Assembly (NCBI GenBank): GCA_020637895.1
Contig: JACKJP010000003.1
Coordinates: forward strand, 372,001 to 436,000
Source of the DNA: Rhodobiaceae bacterium
GTDB taxonomy: Bacteria > Pseudomonadota > Alphaproteobacteria > Rhizobiales > Tepidamorphaceae
DNA: 64,000 bases
Direction of reading: 5' to 3'
Shown: piece after piece, positions 26,178 through 34,428 of the stretch
Position numbering within the stretch: position 1 is the stretch's first letter
How the letters are laid out: each line of letters begins with the position of its first letter
Program-made: the position numbers and the translations under genes
Notes under the pieces: model-generated
Database searches by the model: none
What the model saw: the letters and a program-made list of their open reading frames with translations, nothing else
What the model was told of the DNA's origin: nothing

Positions 26178-27425
26178 ATGAATACGACGGCCAAGTCCGG
26201 CGAACACCCTTATGGCTGGGTGATCGTGATCGCTGCCACGATCTGCATGATCGTCAGTTTCGGTGCCAATCTGACCGTTTCGGTGCTGATCAAGCCCTTC
26301 GAGACCGAATTTGGCTGGTCGCGCGGCGAAATCTCGCTGGCTTATACGATGGTGACGATCGGCGGGGCCTTCGGTGGGCTCTTCTGGGGTGCGCTGTCTG
26401 ACAAGATCGGGGCGAAGAAGATCGCCTTCGTCGCCGGGATCACGCTGCCGGTCGCGCTGATGGGTGTCTCCTTTCAATCCAATCTCTATGCCATCTACGC
26501 GCTATATCTGGTCATTGGCGGGATAGGTTTTGCCGGCATGTTCACGCCGCTGCTTACTCTGACGGGACAGTGGTTCGAAAAGCGGCGCGGCATGGCGATG
26601 GGCATTGCCACGGCAGGCGGCGCATTCGGGCAAGGCTTCATCCCGTTTCTCGCGCGGGTGCTCATTTCCGAATATGACTGGCGTACGGCCATGATGGTGC
26701 TGGGCGTTGGATCGCTGGTGCTGATACTGCCGGCGCTGTTCCTGCTGAGGCCGCCGCCGAAGCCGGTGCATGCGGCCCACGTCCAGACCGCCGTGAATGC
26801 CGCCGTCGAGGATCATTCCGACAATAGCTGGAAACTGCCCTGGACAGTGACGATCCCATGGATTGCGGCCGCCGGCTTCTTCTGCTGCGTATGCATGGCG
26901 GTGCCGCTGATGCATGTCATACCGCTGGCGACCGACATCGGCATTACGCCCGAAACCGCGGCCGGTCTACTGTTCGCACTGATGATGGCGGGGATCGTCG
27001 GTCGTATCGTGTTCGGTTCACTGGCCGACAGGATCGGTGCGCTCTACACCTATGTCATTACCTCACTTGGCCAGACCGTGAGTGTGTTCCTGTTCGTCCA
27101 GACAGGGTCGGTCGCGGCGTTGTTTGCAATCGCGATCTTCTTTGGCTTCTTCTATGCTGGTGTCATGACCGGGCTGCTGATCTGCGCGCAGGAGGCCGCG
27201 CCCGCGCGCCGGACCGGCTTTGCGATGGCGGTCGTCTCCATGACGGGGTGGGGCGGCATGGGCGTCGGGGGCTGGCAGGCCGGCTATTTCTTCGACACAT
27301 ATGGCAACTATACGACGTCCTATGCGACCGCCGCGATTGCCGGCATCATCAACCTGATGATCCTTGCGGCGCTGATCTGGTACCGCAAGGATCGCCAGCC
27401 GACGGTGCGTTTCGCCAGGGCGTGA
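26178..27425 (+). CDS. MFS transporter
   Basis: The 415-residue protein has twelve predicted helices. The MFS signature between helices 2 and 3 is visible as GALSDKIGAKK, with a matching GSLADRIGAL after helix 8. The overall pattern resembles the monocarboxylate/oxalate-formate antiporter branch (OFA/MCP type). It probably carries an organic anion across the inner membrane. I chose ATG at 26178, 9 bases after GGAGGAG, rather than the upstream in-frame ATG at 26103. It is divergent from the cupin/acyl-CoA synthetase pair and probably imports their substrate. Confidence 0.88.
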   Translation: MNTTAKSGEHPYGWVIVIAATICMIVSFGANLTVSVLIKPFETEFGWSRGEISLAYTMVTIGGAFGGLFWGALSDKIGAKKIAFVAGITLPVALMGVSFQSNLYAIYALYLVIGGIGFAGMFTPLLTLTGQWFEKRRGMAMGIATAGGAFGQGFIPFLARVLISEYDWRTAMMVLGVGSLVLILPALFLLRPPPKPVHAAHVQTAVNAAVEDHSDNSWKLPWTVTIPWIAAAGFFCCVCMAVPLMHVIPLATDIGITPETAAGLLFALMMAGIVGRIVFGSLADRIGALYTYVITSLGQTVSVFLFVQTGSVAALFAIAIFFGFFYAGVMTGLLICAQEAAPARRTGFAMAVVSMTGWGGMGVGGWQAGYFFDTYGNYTTSYATAAIAGIINLMILAALIWYRKDRQPTVRFARA

Positions 27426-27448
27426 GGACGAGATGCGAGCGCTGCGGA

Positions 27449-29095
27449 TTACTCCGCAGCGGCCGCTTCCTTGATCCTGTCGCGCAGAACGTTCTTCTGG
27501 ATTTTTCCGTTCGGCGTACGGGGCATCACGTCGAGGATCTCCAGCCGTTCCGGCCAATATTGCTTGGCAGCATGTGATCTGGCCATCCAATCCTGAACGT
27601 CCGCCAGGGTCAGGCTTGCACCTTCCTTGAGCGTTACGACGGCACAACCGCGTTCACCGAGGCGCTCGTCCGGGTAGCCGACGAGGGCGGCCGCGGTGAT
27701 AGCCGGGTGGCGGTGGAGGATATCCTCGATCTCGACGACAGGGACATTCTCGCCACCGCGGATGAGGATGTCCTTGGTGCGCCCGTCGATGCGGATATAG
27801 CCCTCGTCATCCATATAGGCGAGGTCGCCGCTGTCGATCCAGCCGCCGGGCAGGACCTTCTCCAGCTCGGGCCGCTTGTAGTAGCCGAGGAAATTCTGCG
27901 AGCCGCGAACAAGCAGCCGACCGGTCTTGCCGACAGGGAGTTCGTTATATTCATCGTCGGTGACCATGACCTGAACGCCCGGCACGGCGCTGCCATCGGT
28001 CGTCGAGGCCTTTTCGCGGGCCCGTTCCGGTTCGGTCATGGTGCCGCACATGTTCTCCGTCATGCCCCAGAGCGAGGAGACGGGCAGATCGAGGACGTCC
28101 AGCGCGCGCTCGATAACGACCGGCGGGATCGGTGCGCCGCCGCAAATGAAGGTCTTCAACGGGGGCTTTGGCGCGCCAGCCTCGACCGCGCGGCAAATAT
28201 CGTCGAGGAACGGCGTTGCCGCGCCGACATGGGTGACGCCCTCGCGTGCCAGGACTGGCGTGCAATTGGGACCTGACCAGATATCCATGAGCACCAGCGT
28301 GCCGGCAAGGCGCAGTGTCTGCACCTGATTGGCGGTGTAGCCCATCATGTGGCCGAACGGCGAAACACCGGCGATGACCGTATCGCTCGTCAGGTGCGCG
28401 CGGGCGGCGAGGGAATCGGTACAGGCGATCATGGTGTTGTGACACTGCATGACGCCCTTCGGCTCGCCGGTGGTGCCAGAGGTGTACATCAGGATCGCCA
28501 TCTCGTCGGCGGCGAGCATTTCGGGCGGGTTGGGGCCGACGGGTGGCTGGCCGCTTTCCAGCATGACCCTGTTGAACTCGTTGTCCCCTTCGCCATCGAC
28601 GACGATCACGTGCTTCAGCGCGGGCAGCTCAGGCCGCAGGTCGTCCAGCATGCTCGGGAAGTCAAATCGATTGAAAGTCTTCGGGATGATGATCGCCTTG
28701 GTATCGGCGAAACCGAGCATGAAGCGAAGTTCCCGGTGACGGAAGATATGCATGAGAGGATTGACGGCGGCGCCCAGGCGGTTGGTCGCAAGGGCCGAGA
28801 CGACGAATTCCCACCAGTTCGGCAGCATGATCCCGACGATGTCGCCCTTGCCGACCCCAAGGCCGCGCAGGGCACCGGCCGCGCGCGAGACCAGGTCCTC
28901 AAGTTCACGCCAGGTAATCGTCTTTACCGGGCGGTCGTATCCGGCGTCGGTGCGATAGGCGACGATCGCGTTCTTGTCGGGGAACCGGCTGACCGCCTCG
29001 GTCAGGAGATCGTCGAAACTCATATCGTGCCAGAACCCGTGCTCGCGCATGTAGCGGGCGCGGTCCGCGGGATCATAGGGTTTTTCGGCCAGCAT
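27449..29095 (-). CDS. AMP-forming acyl-CoA synthetase, cyclohexanecarboxylate/short-chain ligase-like
   Basis: The 548-residue ANL ligase carries MYTSGTTGEPKGVM, the adenine motif SLWGMTENMCGTMT, the segment GWIDSGDLAYMDDEGYIRI with the GRTKD hinge, IRGGENVP, and the catalytic lysine in PNGKIQKNVLR. The N-terminal part (HGFWHDMSFDDLLTEA) recalls cyclohexanecarboxylate-CoA ligase or AliA-like enzymes, but that subfamily call is tentative. I chose ATG at 29095 with GAGGAAA upstream. It sits downstream of the EthD-like gene in the same orientation (72-base gap), probably in one operon. Confidence 0.88.
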   Translation of the reverse strand: MLAEKPYDPADRARYMREHGFWHDMSFDDLLTEAVSRFPDKNAIVAYRTDAGYDRPVKTITWRELEDLVSRAAGALRGLGVGKGDIVGIMLPNWWEFVVSALATNRLGAAVNPLMHIFRHRELRFMLGFADTKAIIIPKTFNRFDFPSMLDDLRPELPALKHVIVVDGEGDNEFNRVMLESGQPPVGPNPPEMLAADEMAILMYTSGTTGEPKGVMQCHNTMIACTDSLAARAHLTSDTVIAGVSPFGHMMGYTANQVQTLRLAGTLVLMDIWSGPNCTPVLAREGVTHVGAATPFLDDICRAVEAGAPKPPLKTFICGGAPIPPVVIERALDVLDLPVSSLWGMTENMCGTMTEPERAREKASTTDGSAVPGVQVMVTDDEYNELPVGKTGRLLVRGSQNFLGYYKRPELEKVLPGGWIDSGDLAYMDDEGYIRIDGRTKDILIRGGENVPVVEIEDILHRHPAITAAALVGYPDERLGERGCAVVTLKEGASLTLADVQDWMARSHAAKQYWPERLEILDVMPRTPNGKIQKNVLRDRIKEAAAAE

Positions 29096-29167
29096 TCCGG
29101 TTTCCTCTTGTATTGCCTTGCGCCATCTGCGGGCGCGCTTCTTCACACTATAGCGGAGTCTTCACGG

Positions 29168-29851
29168 CTACGGCATCTCGGTTTCCTGAACGCTGAGCCT
29201 GATGCCGTACTCGCCCCTGACGATGTCAGTTGCGCCATTCGCTTCCATTGCCTTCATATCCGCCACCTTGTCGATGGCGGTCGTCACTGTCTTCAGTTCC
29301 GCGCCATTGACCAGCAGAACCCAGTCGGCATCGCCATCGCCGCCCCGGGTCTTTTCTTCCCATGTCGGCTCGATACCCTCAGCGGCCTTGTACTGAAGAA
29401 AGTGGACCGCATTGACGCCGGGCTCGGCGGCCAGCGCCGGAAGCGCGCTGTCGCGCAGCCAAGTGTGCAAATTCTCCTGCCGGCCCGCGTTGGGAGAAAA
29501 CCTGAATGTTACCATGAAAGGCCCGTGACCGATCCCGAGGCTGGACACCACGTTGCAGGCGCTGCGCGTCATGTTGTGGATCTTCGGGTTCATCTTGCGC
29601 GTCCAATCGGACGGATTGTTCAGGCGCTCCATGTAAACGTCTGACGAAAAGACACCGTGTTCGGCAAATTCGTACATGACGAAATAGGTGGGCCGGCCAT
29701 CCACAGCCTTCCAGCGCGATCCGCGCATAAAGCCGGGGATCGATACGCGCTCGATGATGTGCTCGCGGTTGTGCCATTCCTCGAATTCGATATCTGCCTC
29801 GGGCTCGATATCGCACCACATCATGGCCGCAGCGCTTCCCAGAACCGGCAT
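29168..29851 (-). CDS. Dimeric alpha-beta barrel (EthD-like) protein
   Basis: The 227-residue protein appears to contain two ferredoxin-like alpha-beta modules. The first holds EFEEWHNREHIIERVSIPGF and the second LHTWLRDSALPALAAEPGVN, patterns seen in EthD/DUF4286-like dimeric barrel proteins. Such proteins assist monooxygenases or act as small isomerases or decarboxylases. The start is ATG at 29851, with GGGAGGAAG upstream. The preceding TTG is in frame but poorly placed. It is divergent from the SDR/phosphatase operon and upstream of the acyl-CoA synthetase. Confidence 0.68.
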   Translation of the reverse strand: MPVLGSAAAMMWCDIEPEADIEFEEWHNREHIIERVSIPGFMRGSRWKAVDGRPTYFVMYEFAEHGVFSSDVYMERLNNPSDWTRKMNPKIHNMTRSACNVVSSLGIGHGPFMVTFRFSPNAGRQENLHTWLRDSALPALAAEPGVNAVHFLQYKAAEGIEPTWEEKTRGGDGDADWVLLVNGAELKTVTTAIDKVADMKAMEANGATDIVRGEYGIRLSVQETEMP

Positions 29852-29914
29852 CAAACTTCCTCCCGTGGTGTCGTCTGGCGGTCATTGACTGGCAGCGCCG
29901 CCGGTCCGATATTA

Positions 29915-29950
29915 ATTATTCGAACAATCATTCGTACAATATCGTACAAT
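29915..29950. promoter_or_regulatory. Operator-like cluster between the EthD-like and SDR genes
   Basis: Three copies of TCGWACAAT occur in 31 bases: TCGAACAAT at 29920-29928 and TCGTACAAT at 29932-29940 and 29942-29950. The word ATTATTCGAAC (29915-29925), also found inverted at 26019-26029, overlaps the first copy. The cluster lies in the divergent promoter region where a repressor or activator would act. Confidence 0.5.
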
Positions 29951-30027
29951 GACCTAGCAAATGATTCCGGCAACTGCGCGAATTGGTGGTGCAGGCCAGC
30001 GGGAACAATGGTCGGGGAGGTTTAGAC

Positions 30028-30843
30028 GTGAGTGAGAATGAACCGCTGAAGGGCAAGGTCGCGATTGTCACCGGCGCTGCGCGTGGGATCGGGCGTGCCT
30101 ATGCTTTGCGGCTGGCAAAGCTTGGCGCCGATGTGGTGATCGCCGACCGCGACCTGCAGGGGGCGGCAATCTATGGCGAGCGGCTGGGCGCAGAAAGCGT
30201 GCCCGGCGAGATCGAGGCGCTGGGGCGGCGATCGATCGGCGTGGAGGGCGACCTGTCGAAGCCGGACGACGTCAAGCGGCTTTTCGATGAGACGATGAAG
30301 GTGTTTGGGCGCGTCGACATCCTCGTCAACAACGCAGGCGGCGCAATCGGCAGGGAACCGGCGGCGCTCCCCTCCAACACATCGCAGGAAGATTACGACC
30401 TGCTGATGGATGCGAATTTCCGCACGGCCGTGCTCTGCTGCCAGGCCGCCGCGCCCATCATGAAGGCGCAGGAGAGCGGCATCATCGTCAATATCGCGGC
30501 GCAGACGGGCGCCGCGCCGCTGCCGAGCGCGGTTGTCTCCATCTACGGTTCAGCGAAAGCCGCCGTTGCGATGTATACCCGTAACCTGGCAGCGGAACTC
30601 GGACCGCACGGCATAAGGGTCAACGCGATTTCGCCGGGCATCACGATGACCGCGCGCATCGCGCAGCAGGCGGCCGAAAGAGGCATCGGCACCAACTCAC
30701 AGGTCGAGGCCCTGCCGCTGCGCCGTTTTGCCGAGCCGGAGGATATGGCGGGCGTATTGGAATTCCTGACGACGGACCTTTCACAATATGTCACAGGACA
30801 GGTGATATCGGTTTGCGGCGGCGCGCTGCTGACCGCGAGCTGA
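30028..30843 (+). CDS. SDR-family oxidoreductase
   Basis: The 271-residue classical short-chain dehydrogenase has cofactor motif TGAARGIG, an aspartate after the second strand (IADRD) that favours NAD(H), NNAGG, and an intact YGSAK catalytic site. It probably oxidises an alcohol or hydroxyacyl-CoA intermediate. I chose GTG at 30028, 7 bases after GGGGAGG, instead of the longer in-frame start at 29983, which lacks a ribosome site. It is followed 33 bases later by a tyrosine-phosphatase-like gene in the same operon. Confidence 0.88.
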   Translation: MSENEPLKGKVAIVTGAARGIGRAYALRLAKLGADVVIADRDLQGAAIYGERLGAESVPGEIEALGRRSIGVEGDLSKPDDVKRLFDETMKVFGRVDILVNNAGGAIGREPAALPSNTSQEDYDLLMDANFRTAVLCCQAAAPIMKAQESGIIVNIAAQTGAAPLPSAVVSIYGSAKAAVAMYTRNLAAELGPHGIRVNAISPGITMTARIAQQAAERGIGTNSQVEALPLRRFAEPEDMAGVLEFLTTDLSQYVTGQVISVCGGALLTAS

Positions 30844-30876
30844 ACGACGGACACTGAGAAAAGGCGAATTCAACCG

Positions 30877-31641
30877 ATGACGACCCAACCGAAGATCGAG
30901 GGCAGCATAAATTTCCGCAATGTGGCGGGCGCTTCCGGCCACGAAGGACGGCGGATGAAGCCGGGCGTTCTCTATCGCTGCGGTTCGCTGGAAAAGCTGA
31001 CCGATGCAGGCCTCGACGCTTTCCACGATGTCGGGATCGGCGCGATCTTCGATCTGCGTTCGCAGCACGAGATCAAGAACTACCCCTCACGGCTGGTCGG
31101 ACATGACCGCGTCATTACCCATCAGGTCGAGCACAACATCATCAATGGCAACCTGCAGGAAGTGCTGAAAGAGGCAACAAGTTCACCCACGCATGCCCGC
31201 AAGGCGATGAACATGGTCTATGAGGACATGCCGTTCAGCTTCGCGCACATCTTCAAGGAACTCCTTAGCGTCGCGGCAGACAGCGACGGGCCTGTGCTGG
31301 TGAACTGCATGGCAGGCAAGGACAGGACCGGCCTTGGCATCGCGATGTTGCTGGCAGGCGCGGGAGTTTCGCGCGACGACATCATGGCCGATTATCTGGT
31401 GACGAACGATTATGACGCCGAGATCCGCGGCTATCACGTCGAGCGCCAGCGGGCGCGCGGCAACCCCGTGCCGCCGGATGAGGTGCTGCACTGGGTGGTG
31501 AAGGTGCACCCGGAATATCTGGAACGCAGTTTCGACGCGATCGACGCCAAGTATCCCGATACGGCGGCCTATCTGCGCCAAGAGGTCGGCGTCGATGACG
31601 CAACGCTCGACAGGCTGCGCGACCGCCTGCTGGAATCCTGA
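30877..31641 (+). CDS. Tyrosine-protein phosphatase-like protein (MptpB/Tyr_phosphatase3 type)
   Basis: The 254-residue protein has an N-terminal NFRNVAG segment and the cysteine-phosphatase P-loop NCMAGKDRTG, which matches CxxGxxRT with a lysine and aspartate inside the loop. That form is seen in MptpB-like phosphatases with dual protein or phosphoinositide activity. A likely general-acid loop precedes it (FDLRSQHEIKNYP). Bacterial members often occur beside SDR genes in catabolic operons. The substrate may be a small phosphorylated metabolite, possibly a product of the kinase at 10023, but that link is speculative. Confidence 0.82.
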   Translation: MTTQPKIEGSINFRNVAGASGHEGRRMKPGVLYRCGSLEKLTDAGLDAFHDVGIGAIFDLRSQHEIKNYPSRLVGHDRVITHQVEHNIINGNLQEVLKEATSSPTHARKAMNMVYEDMPFSFAHIFKELLSVAADSDGPVLVNCMAGKDRTGLGIAMLLAGAGVSRDDIMADYLVTNDYDAEIRGYHVERQRARGNPVPPDEVLHWVVKVHPEYLERSFDAIDAKYPDTAAYLRQEVGVDDATLDRLRDRLLES

Positions 31642-31643
31642 GC

Positions 31644-32057
31644 CTATCGGGAAGACGGTTTTTTCTTTTCGTTGAGCCCGGTGGCGGCGCGGATAAGCTC
31701 GGCGAGGGCTTCTTCGTCGGGTTGGTCGTCCTCGAAGATATCGATGGCGCGCCGGGCGTTGCCTTCCAGGCTGGCGTTGAAGAGGCTCTTCGGATCATCG
31801 ACCGATGCACCCTTGGCGAAGGTCAGCTTGACCTTGTTCTTGTAGGTTTCGCCGGTACAGATGATACCGGAGCGCTCCCATACCGGTACGCCGCGCCATT
31901 TCACCGTTTCGGTGATATCCGGATCCGTGTTCATGATGATCGTGCGGGCGCGGGAAAGCGCTTCGCCGCGCCAGTCGCCGAGTTCGGCGATTTTCGCGTC
32001 GATGAAGCGGGCCGCATCATTGCCGGAAAGGGGCTTGGTGGCTTTTGTCTTCGGCAT
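31644..32057 (-). CDS. DUF1801 family protein
   Basis: The 137-residue protein has a DUF1801/YdhG-like fold, with a helical N-terminus, ITETVKWRGVPVWERSGIIC, and the strand KVKLTFAKGASV. The family contains small iron-chaperone-like or SRPBCC-neighbour proteins whose role is poorly defined. The C-terminus is a lysine-rich tail. It is immediately downstream of a second DUF1801 gene (3-base gap), so the two are co-translated. Confidence 0.75.
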   Translation of the reverse strand: MPKTKATKPLSGNDAARFIDAKIAELGDWRGEALSRARTIIMNTDPDITETVKWRGVPVWERSGIICTGETYKNKVKLTFAKGASVDDPKSLFNASLEGNARRAIDIFEDDQPDEEALAELIRAATGLNEKKKPSSR

Positions 32058-32060
32058 CGT

Positions 32061-32471
32061 TCACATCCTCTGGCCGGGCAGCTTGCTGGCCTGACGAATC
32101 CAGTCTTCGAATTGCGCTTCGTCGAATGCTCCATCCTCGAAGATGTGGAGGTAGCGCACATCCTTCACTTTCGAAGCTTCTGGGGGCAGGGGGTGCAGAT
32201 CAGCACCACGGAAGAAGGCGAATTTGATATACTTCGCGTAGCAGTGAAAATTCGCGAACCAGACACCTTCTTCAACGCCATAAAATGGTGAGTTCCATTT
32301 CACTGCCTTCTGTGCGTTCGGCACGGTACGCGAAATGATTGCGTCCAGCTTGCCGCCGACGTCGCGCTTCCAGCCGGGCATGGCCGAGATATAGGCCTGC
32401 ACCGGCTTGTCTCCGACGCCTTTCGGTATCTGCGGGTTGCCGCCGGCGAGAAGTCTGGGGGAAGGGGGCAT
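32061..32471 (-). CDS. DUF1801 family protein (tandem paralogue)
   Basis: The 136-residue protein has the same domain as its neighbour. Landmarks are AQKAVKWNSPFYGVEEGVWF, FHCYAKYIKFAFFRG and a C-terminal IRQASKLPG. The two paralogues share the VKW landmark and the alternating strand pattern but are clearly diverged, which points to an old duplication and perhaps a heterodimer. The start is ATG at 32471. Its 3' end is 3 bases from the next gene's ribosome region. Confidence 0.75.
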   Translation of the reverse strand: MPPSPRLLAGGNPQIPKGVGDKPVQAYISAMPGWKRDVGGKLDAIISRTVPNAQKAVKWNSPFYGVEEGVWFANFHCYAKYIKFAFFRGADLHPLPPEASKVKDVRYLHIFEDGAFDEAQFEDWIRQASKLPGQRM

Positions 32472-32560
32472 TGTTCAGCGAGCGAAGTTGAAATAGCGTG
32501 TGCCAGTATACCTGGTCACATAACGCGCTGTCGCTCTCATCGGTTGCGCGATTTCGATAG

Positions 32561-33331
32561 TCAACCGAACTGCTTGTAGGCCCGCGTCGCGATGTCCTTG
32601 AGCGCGTCGCGCGGCAGGTCGCCGACGATGGCGCAGGCGATCTTGTCATTGCTCCAGAACAAGGCCTCAAGCTTGTCGCTGGAGGCGTACCGGAAGGCGC
32701 TTCGTGATTCCTTGCCCGCAGGAACGATGAACAGCGTGATGCGCTGACCCTCGTCGTTCTCGTACATGTACTGCGCCGCGGCCTGACCGCCGGCCGGCAG
32801 AAGCCGCCCGCCAATCAGCCTGAATCCGTCGGCGCTGAGATCGGGGATGACGAGTACGATGCCGAGCCGCTTGGAAAGCCAGCTGGAAAGATGCGCCTCG
32901 TCATCGCTTTTGACCTCGACTGGATGCACGACCTCGCTGGCATAGAGGCGATGGGCATCGAGTGCCTCGGCAATCAAGCTCACCGAACCGGCTGGCGGCG
33001 CGAATACGCCGCGTCCCATCCAGCCACCCGCAGCGCCGAGCACGAGGAGAACGACAGCTGCCGCAGCCATCGCATAGCGGCGGCCCGAGCCTGCGCGGCG
33101 GGCGGCCGCCATCCGTCGCACGTCGAGCCGCGCCGGAAGCGGTTCTGCCGCAACCGGGCCGAATGCGGTGCGGATGGCTTCGTTTTGATGACGCCATGCA
33201 TCGACGCGGGCAGCGTCGTTCGGGTGGTCGCGAAGCCAGGATTCGACTTCGCCCCGCCGGTCGGCGCCAAGCCTGCCATCGGCATAGGCGATGAGATCTT
33301 CTTCGCGGATGGGGTGTCTTTCCGCCGTCAT
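32561..33331 (-). CDS. Anti-sigma factor, single-pass membrane protein
   Basis: The 256-residue protein has a cytoplasmic N-terminal anti-sigma segment (IREEDLIAYADGRLGADRR), one membrane helix at about residues 86-105 (AMAAAAVVLLVLGAAGG) and a periplasmic domain. The canonical zinc motif HxxxCxxC of ZAS-type anti-sigma factors is absent in the N-terminal domain, so a zinc-free version is likely. The start overlaps the ECF sigma stop as ATGA, so the pair is co-translated, the usual arrangement for partner switching by sequestration. Confidence 0.82.
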   Translation of the reverse strand: MTAERHPIREEDLIAYADGRLGADRRGEVESWLRDHPNDAARVDAWRHQNEAIRTAFGPVAAEPLPARLDVRRMAAARRAGSGRRYAMAAAAVVLLVLGAAGGWMGRGVFAPPAGSVSLIAEALDAHRLYASEVVHPVEVKSDDEAHLSSWLSKRLGIVLVIPDLSADGFRLIGGRLLPAGGQAAAQYMYENDEGQRITLFIVPAGKESRSAFRYASSDKLEALFWSNDKIACAIVGDLPRDALKDIATRAYKQFG

Positions 33332-33855
33332 TTCACAGTCCTCAACCGTGCCGGCTGTGTCGGCCTTGCCGGCGGGGTGCGTTCGGTAGCCTCTCGCAAT
33401 TGTTCGCGCGCGCGGCCAATCCGCGACATCAGGGTGCCGAGCGGTATGCCAAGCGTCGCCGCCGCTTCGCCATAGCTGAAATCTTCCAGCACCACGAGGA
33501 GCAGCGCCTCGCGCTGGTCGGGCGGCAGCATGGCGATGGCCGCGCTGACTTCGATCGCCGCCAGCCGCGCAGATTGGGCCTCTCCGGTCGCCGGCTCGGC
33601 GGCCAGCGTGTCGACGGGCAGGGGGGCGGGGGCGCGCCGTTCCCGTCTGAGATCATCGCGGCGGATATTCAGCAGGATGCTGAACAGCCACGATCTGACG
33701 CTGGCCGTCGGCCGCCAGAGCGTCTGCTTTCTGAGCGCGCGCTCCAGGCAATCCTGGACGAGATCATCAGCAAGCGACACGTCGCGCGTGAGCGCACGCG
33801 CATACCGCCGCAAGGCGGGAATGCAGGCTTCGATCTCGTCCAGTATGCGTGTCAT
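33328..33855 (-). CDS. ECF-type RNA polymerase sigma factor
   Basis: The 175-residue protein contains sigma region 2 (DLVQDCLERALRKQTLW) and region 4 (LPPDQREALLLVVLEDFSYG followed by TLGIPLGTLMSRIGRAREQL). There is no C-terminal extension. I chose ATG at 33855. The ribosome site is only fair, and the upstream in-frame extension to 33954 would overlap the COG4315 gene. It lies between a secreted COG4315 protein and its membrane anti-sigma factor and probably controls this operon. Confidence 0.9.
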   Translation of the reverse strand: MTRILDEIEACIPALRRYARALTRDVSLADDLVQDCLERALRKQTLWRPTASVRSWLFSILLNIRRDDLRRERRAPAPLPVDTLAAEPATGEAQSARLAAIEVSAAIAMLPPDQREALLLVVLEDFSYGEAAATLGIPLGTLMSRIGRAREQLREATERTPPARPTQPARLRTVK

Positions 33856-33878
33856 CGAAAGCGATATTCCGCCAACGA

Positions 33879-34271
33879 TCAGTCCTTGGCCAGATGCCAG
33901 ACGCCGCCGACCCCATCGCCGGTCATGTCGCCGGGCTTCTTGTCGTTCTTCCACAGGTAGAGCGGCTGACCCTTATAGGCCCACTGCATCGCGCCATCCT
34001 TGCGGGTGACGAGGCTGAAATCGCCTTCGGCCTTGGCGCCGGATGTCGCCATCAGCGGCGGCCAGTTGATGGCGCACTGGTCGTAGCAAACGGTTGCGCC
34101 CGCGCTGTCCTTGTCGAAGGTGTAGAGGCTCATACCTTTGGCATCGGTGAGAACCTCGCCCTTGTCGCCTTTCATCGTCATGACGGCACCACCCGCATAG
34201 CTATCGGCGAATGCGTAAGAGGCGGCGGCAGCGGCGATGGCGACGCCGAAAACAAGTGTGCGCTTAAACAT
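33879..34271 (-). CDS. Secreted COG4315-type repeat protein
   Basis: The 130-residue protein has a signal peptide (residues 1-22, ending SYAFA) and two copies of the COG4315/Lipoprotein_15 motif. The first is LTDAKGMSLYTFDKDSAGAT followed by CYDQCAINWPPL, and the second is GQPLYLWKNDKKPGDMTGDG. The two cysteines in the first repeat could form a disulfide. Proteins of this family often accompany ECF sigma factors. It is the first gene of the sigma/anti-sigma operon and may be a sensed or protective envelope component. Confidence 0.82.
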   Translation of the reverse strand: MFKRTLVFGVAIAAAAASYAFADSYAGGAVMTMKGDKGEVLTDAKGMSLYTFDKDSAGATVCYDQCAINWPPLMATSGAKAEGDFSLVTRKDGAMQWAYKGQPLYLWKNDKKPGDMTGDGVGGVWHLAKD

Positions 34272-34428
34272 CGGGGTTTCCTTTCAGTGGCGGCCGGCAG
34301 TTATCCGGTTGCCGCCGGTTTTCAAATCCAGCGGGGGCGTTAGTGCCTCCCACGGATGAAAACGACACGCAGAACGAATTAATCCCGTTCGCGAGAAAAA
34401 AATCGCGCGATCGAGCGGGATGGTCCGG

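Noticed and set aside
27440..27461. Nine-bp hairpin between the MFS and acyl-CoA synthetase stops as terminator
   Set aside because: The stem is perfect but there is no T-run on either strand, so I did not list it as a terminator.
28349..29644. Plus-strand frame of 431 codons
   Set aside because: It lies opposite the acyl-CoA synthetase and EthD-like genes, which carry clear motifs. It has no ribosome site or recognisable motif.
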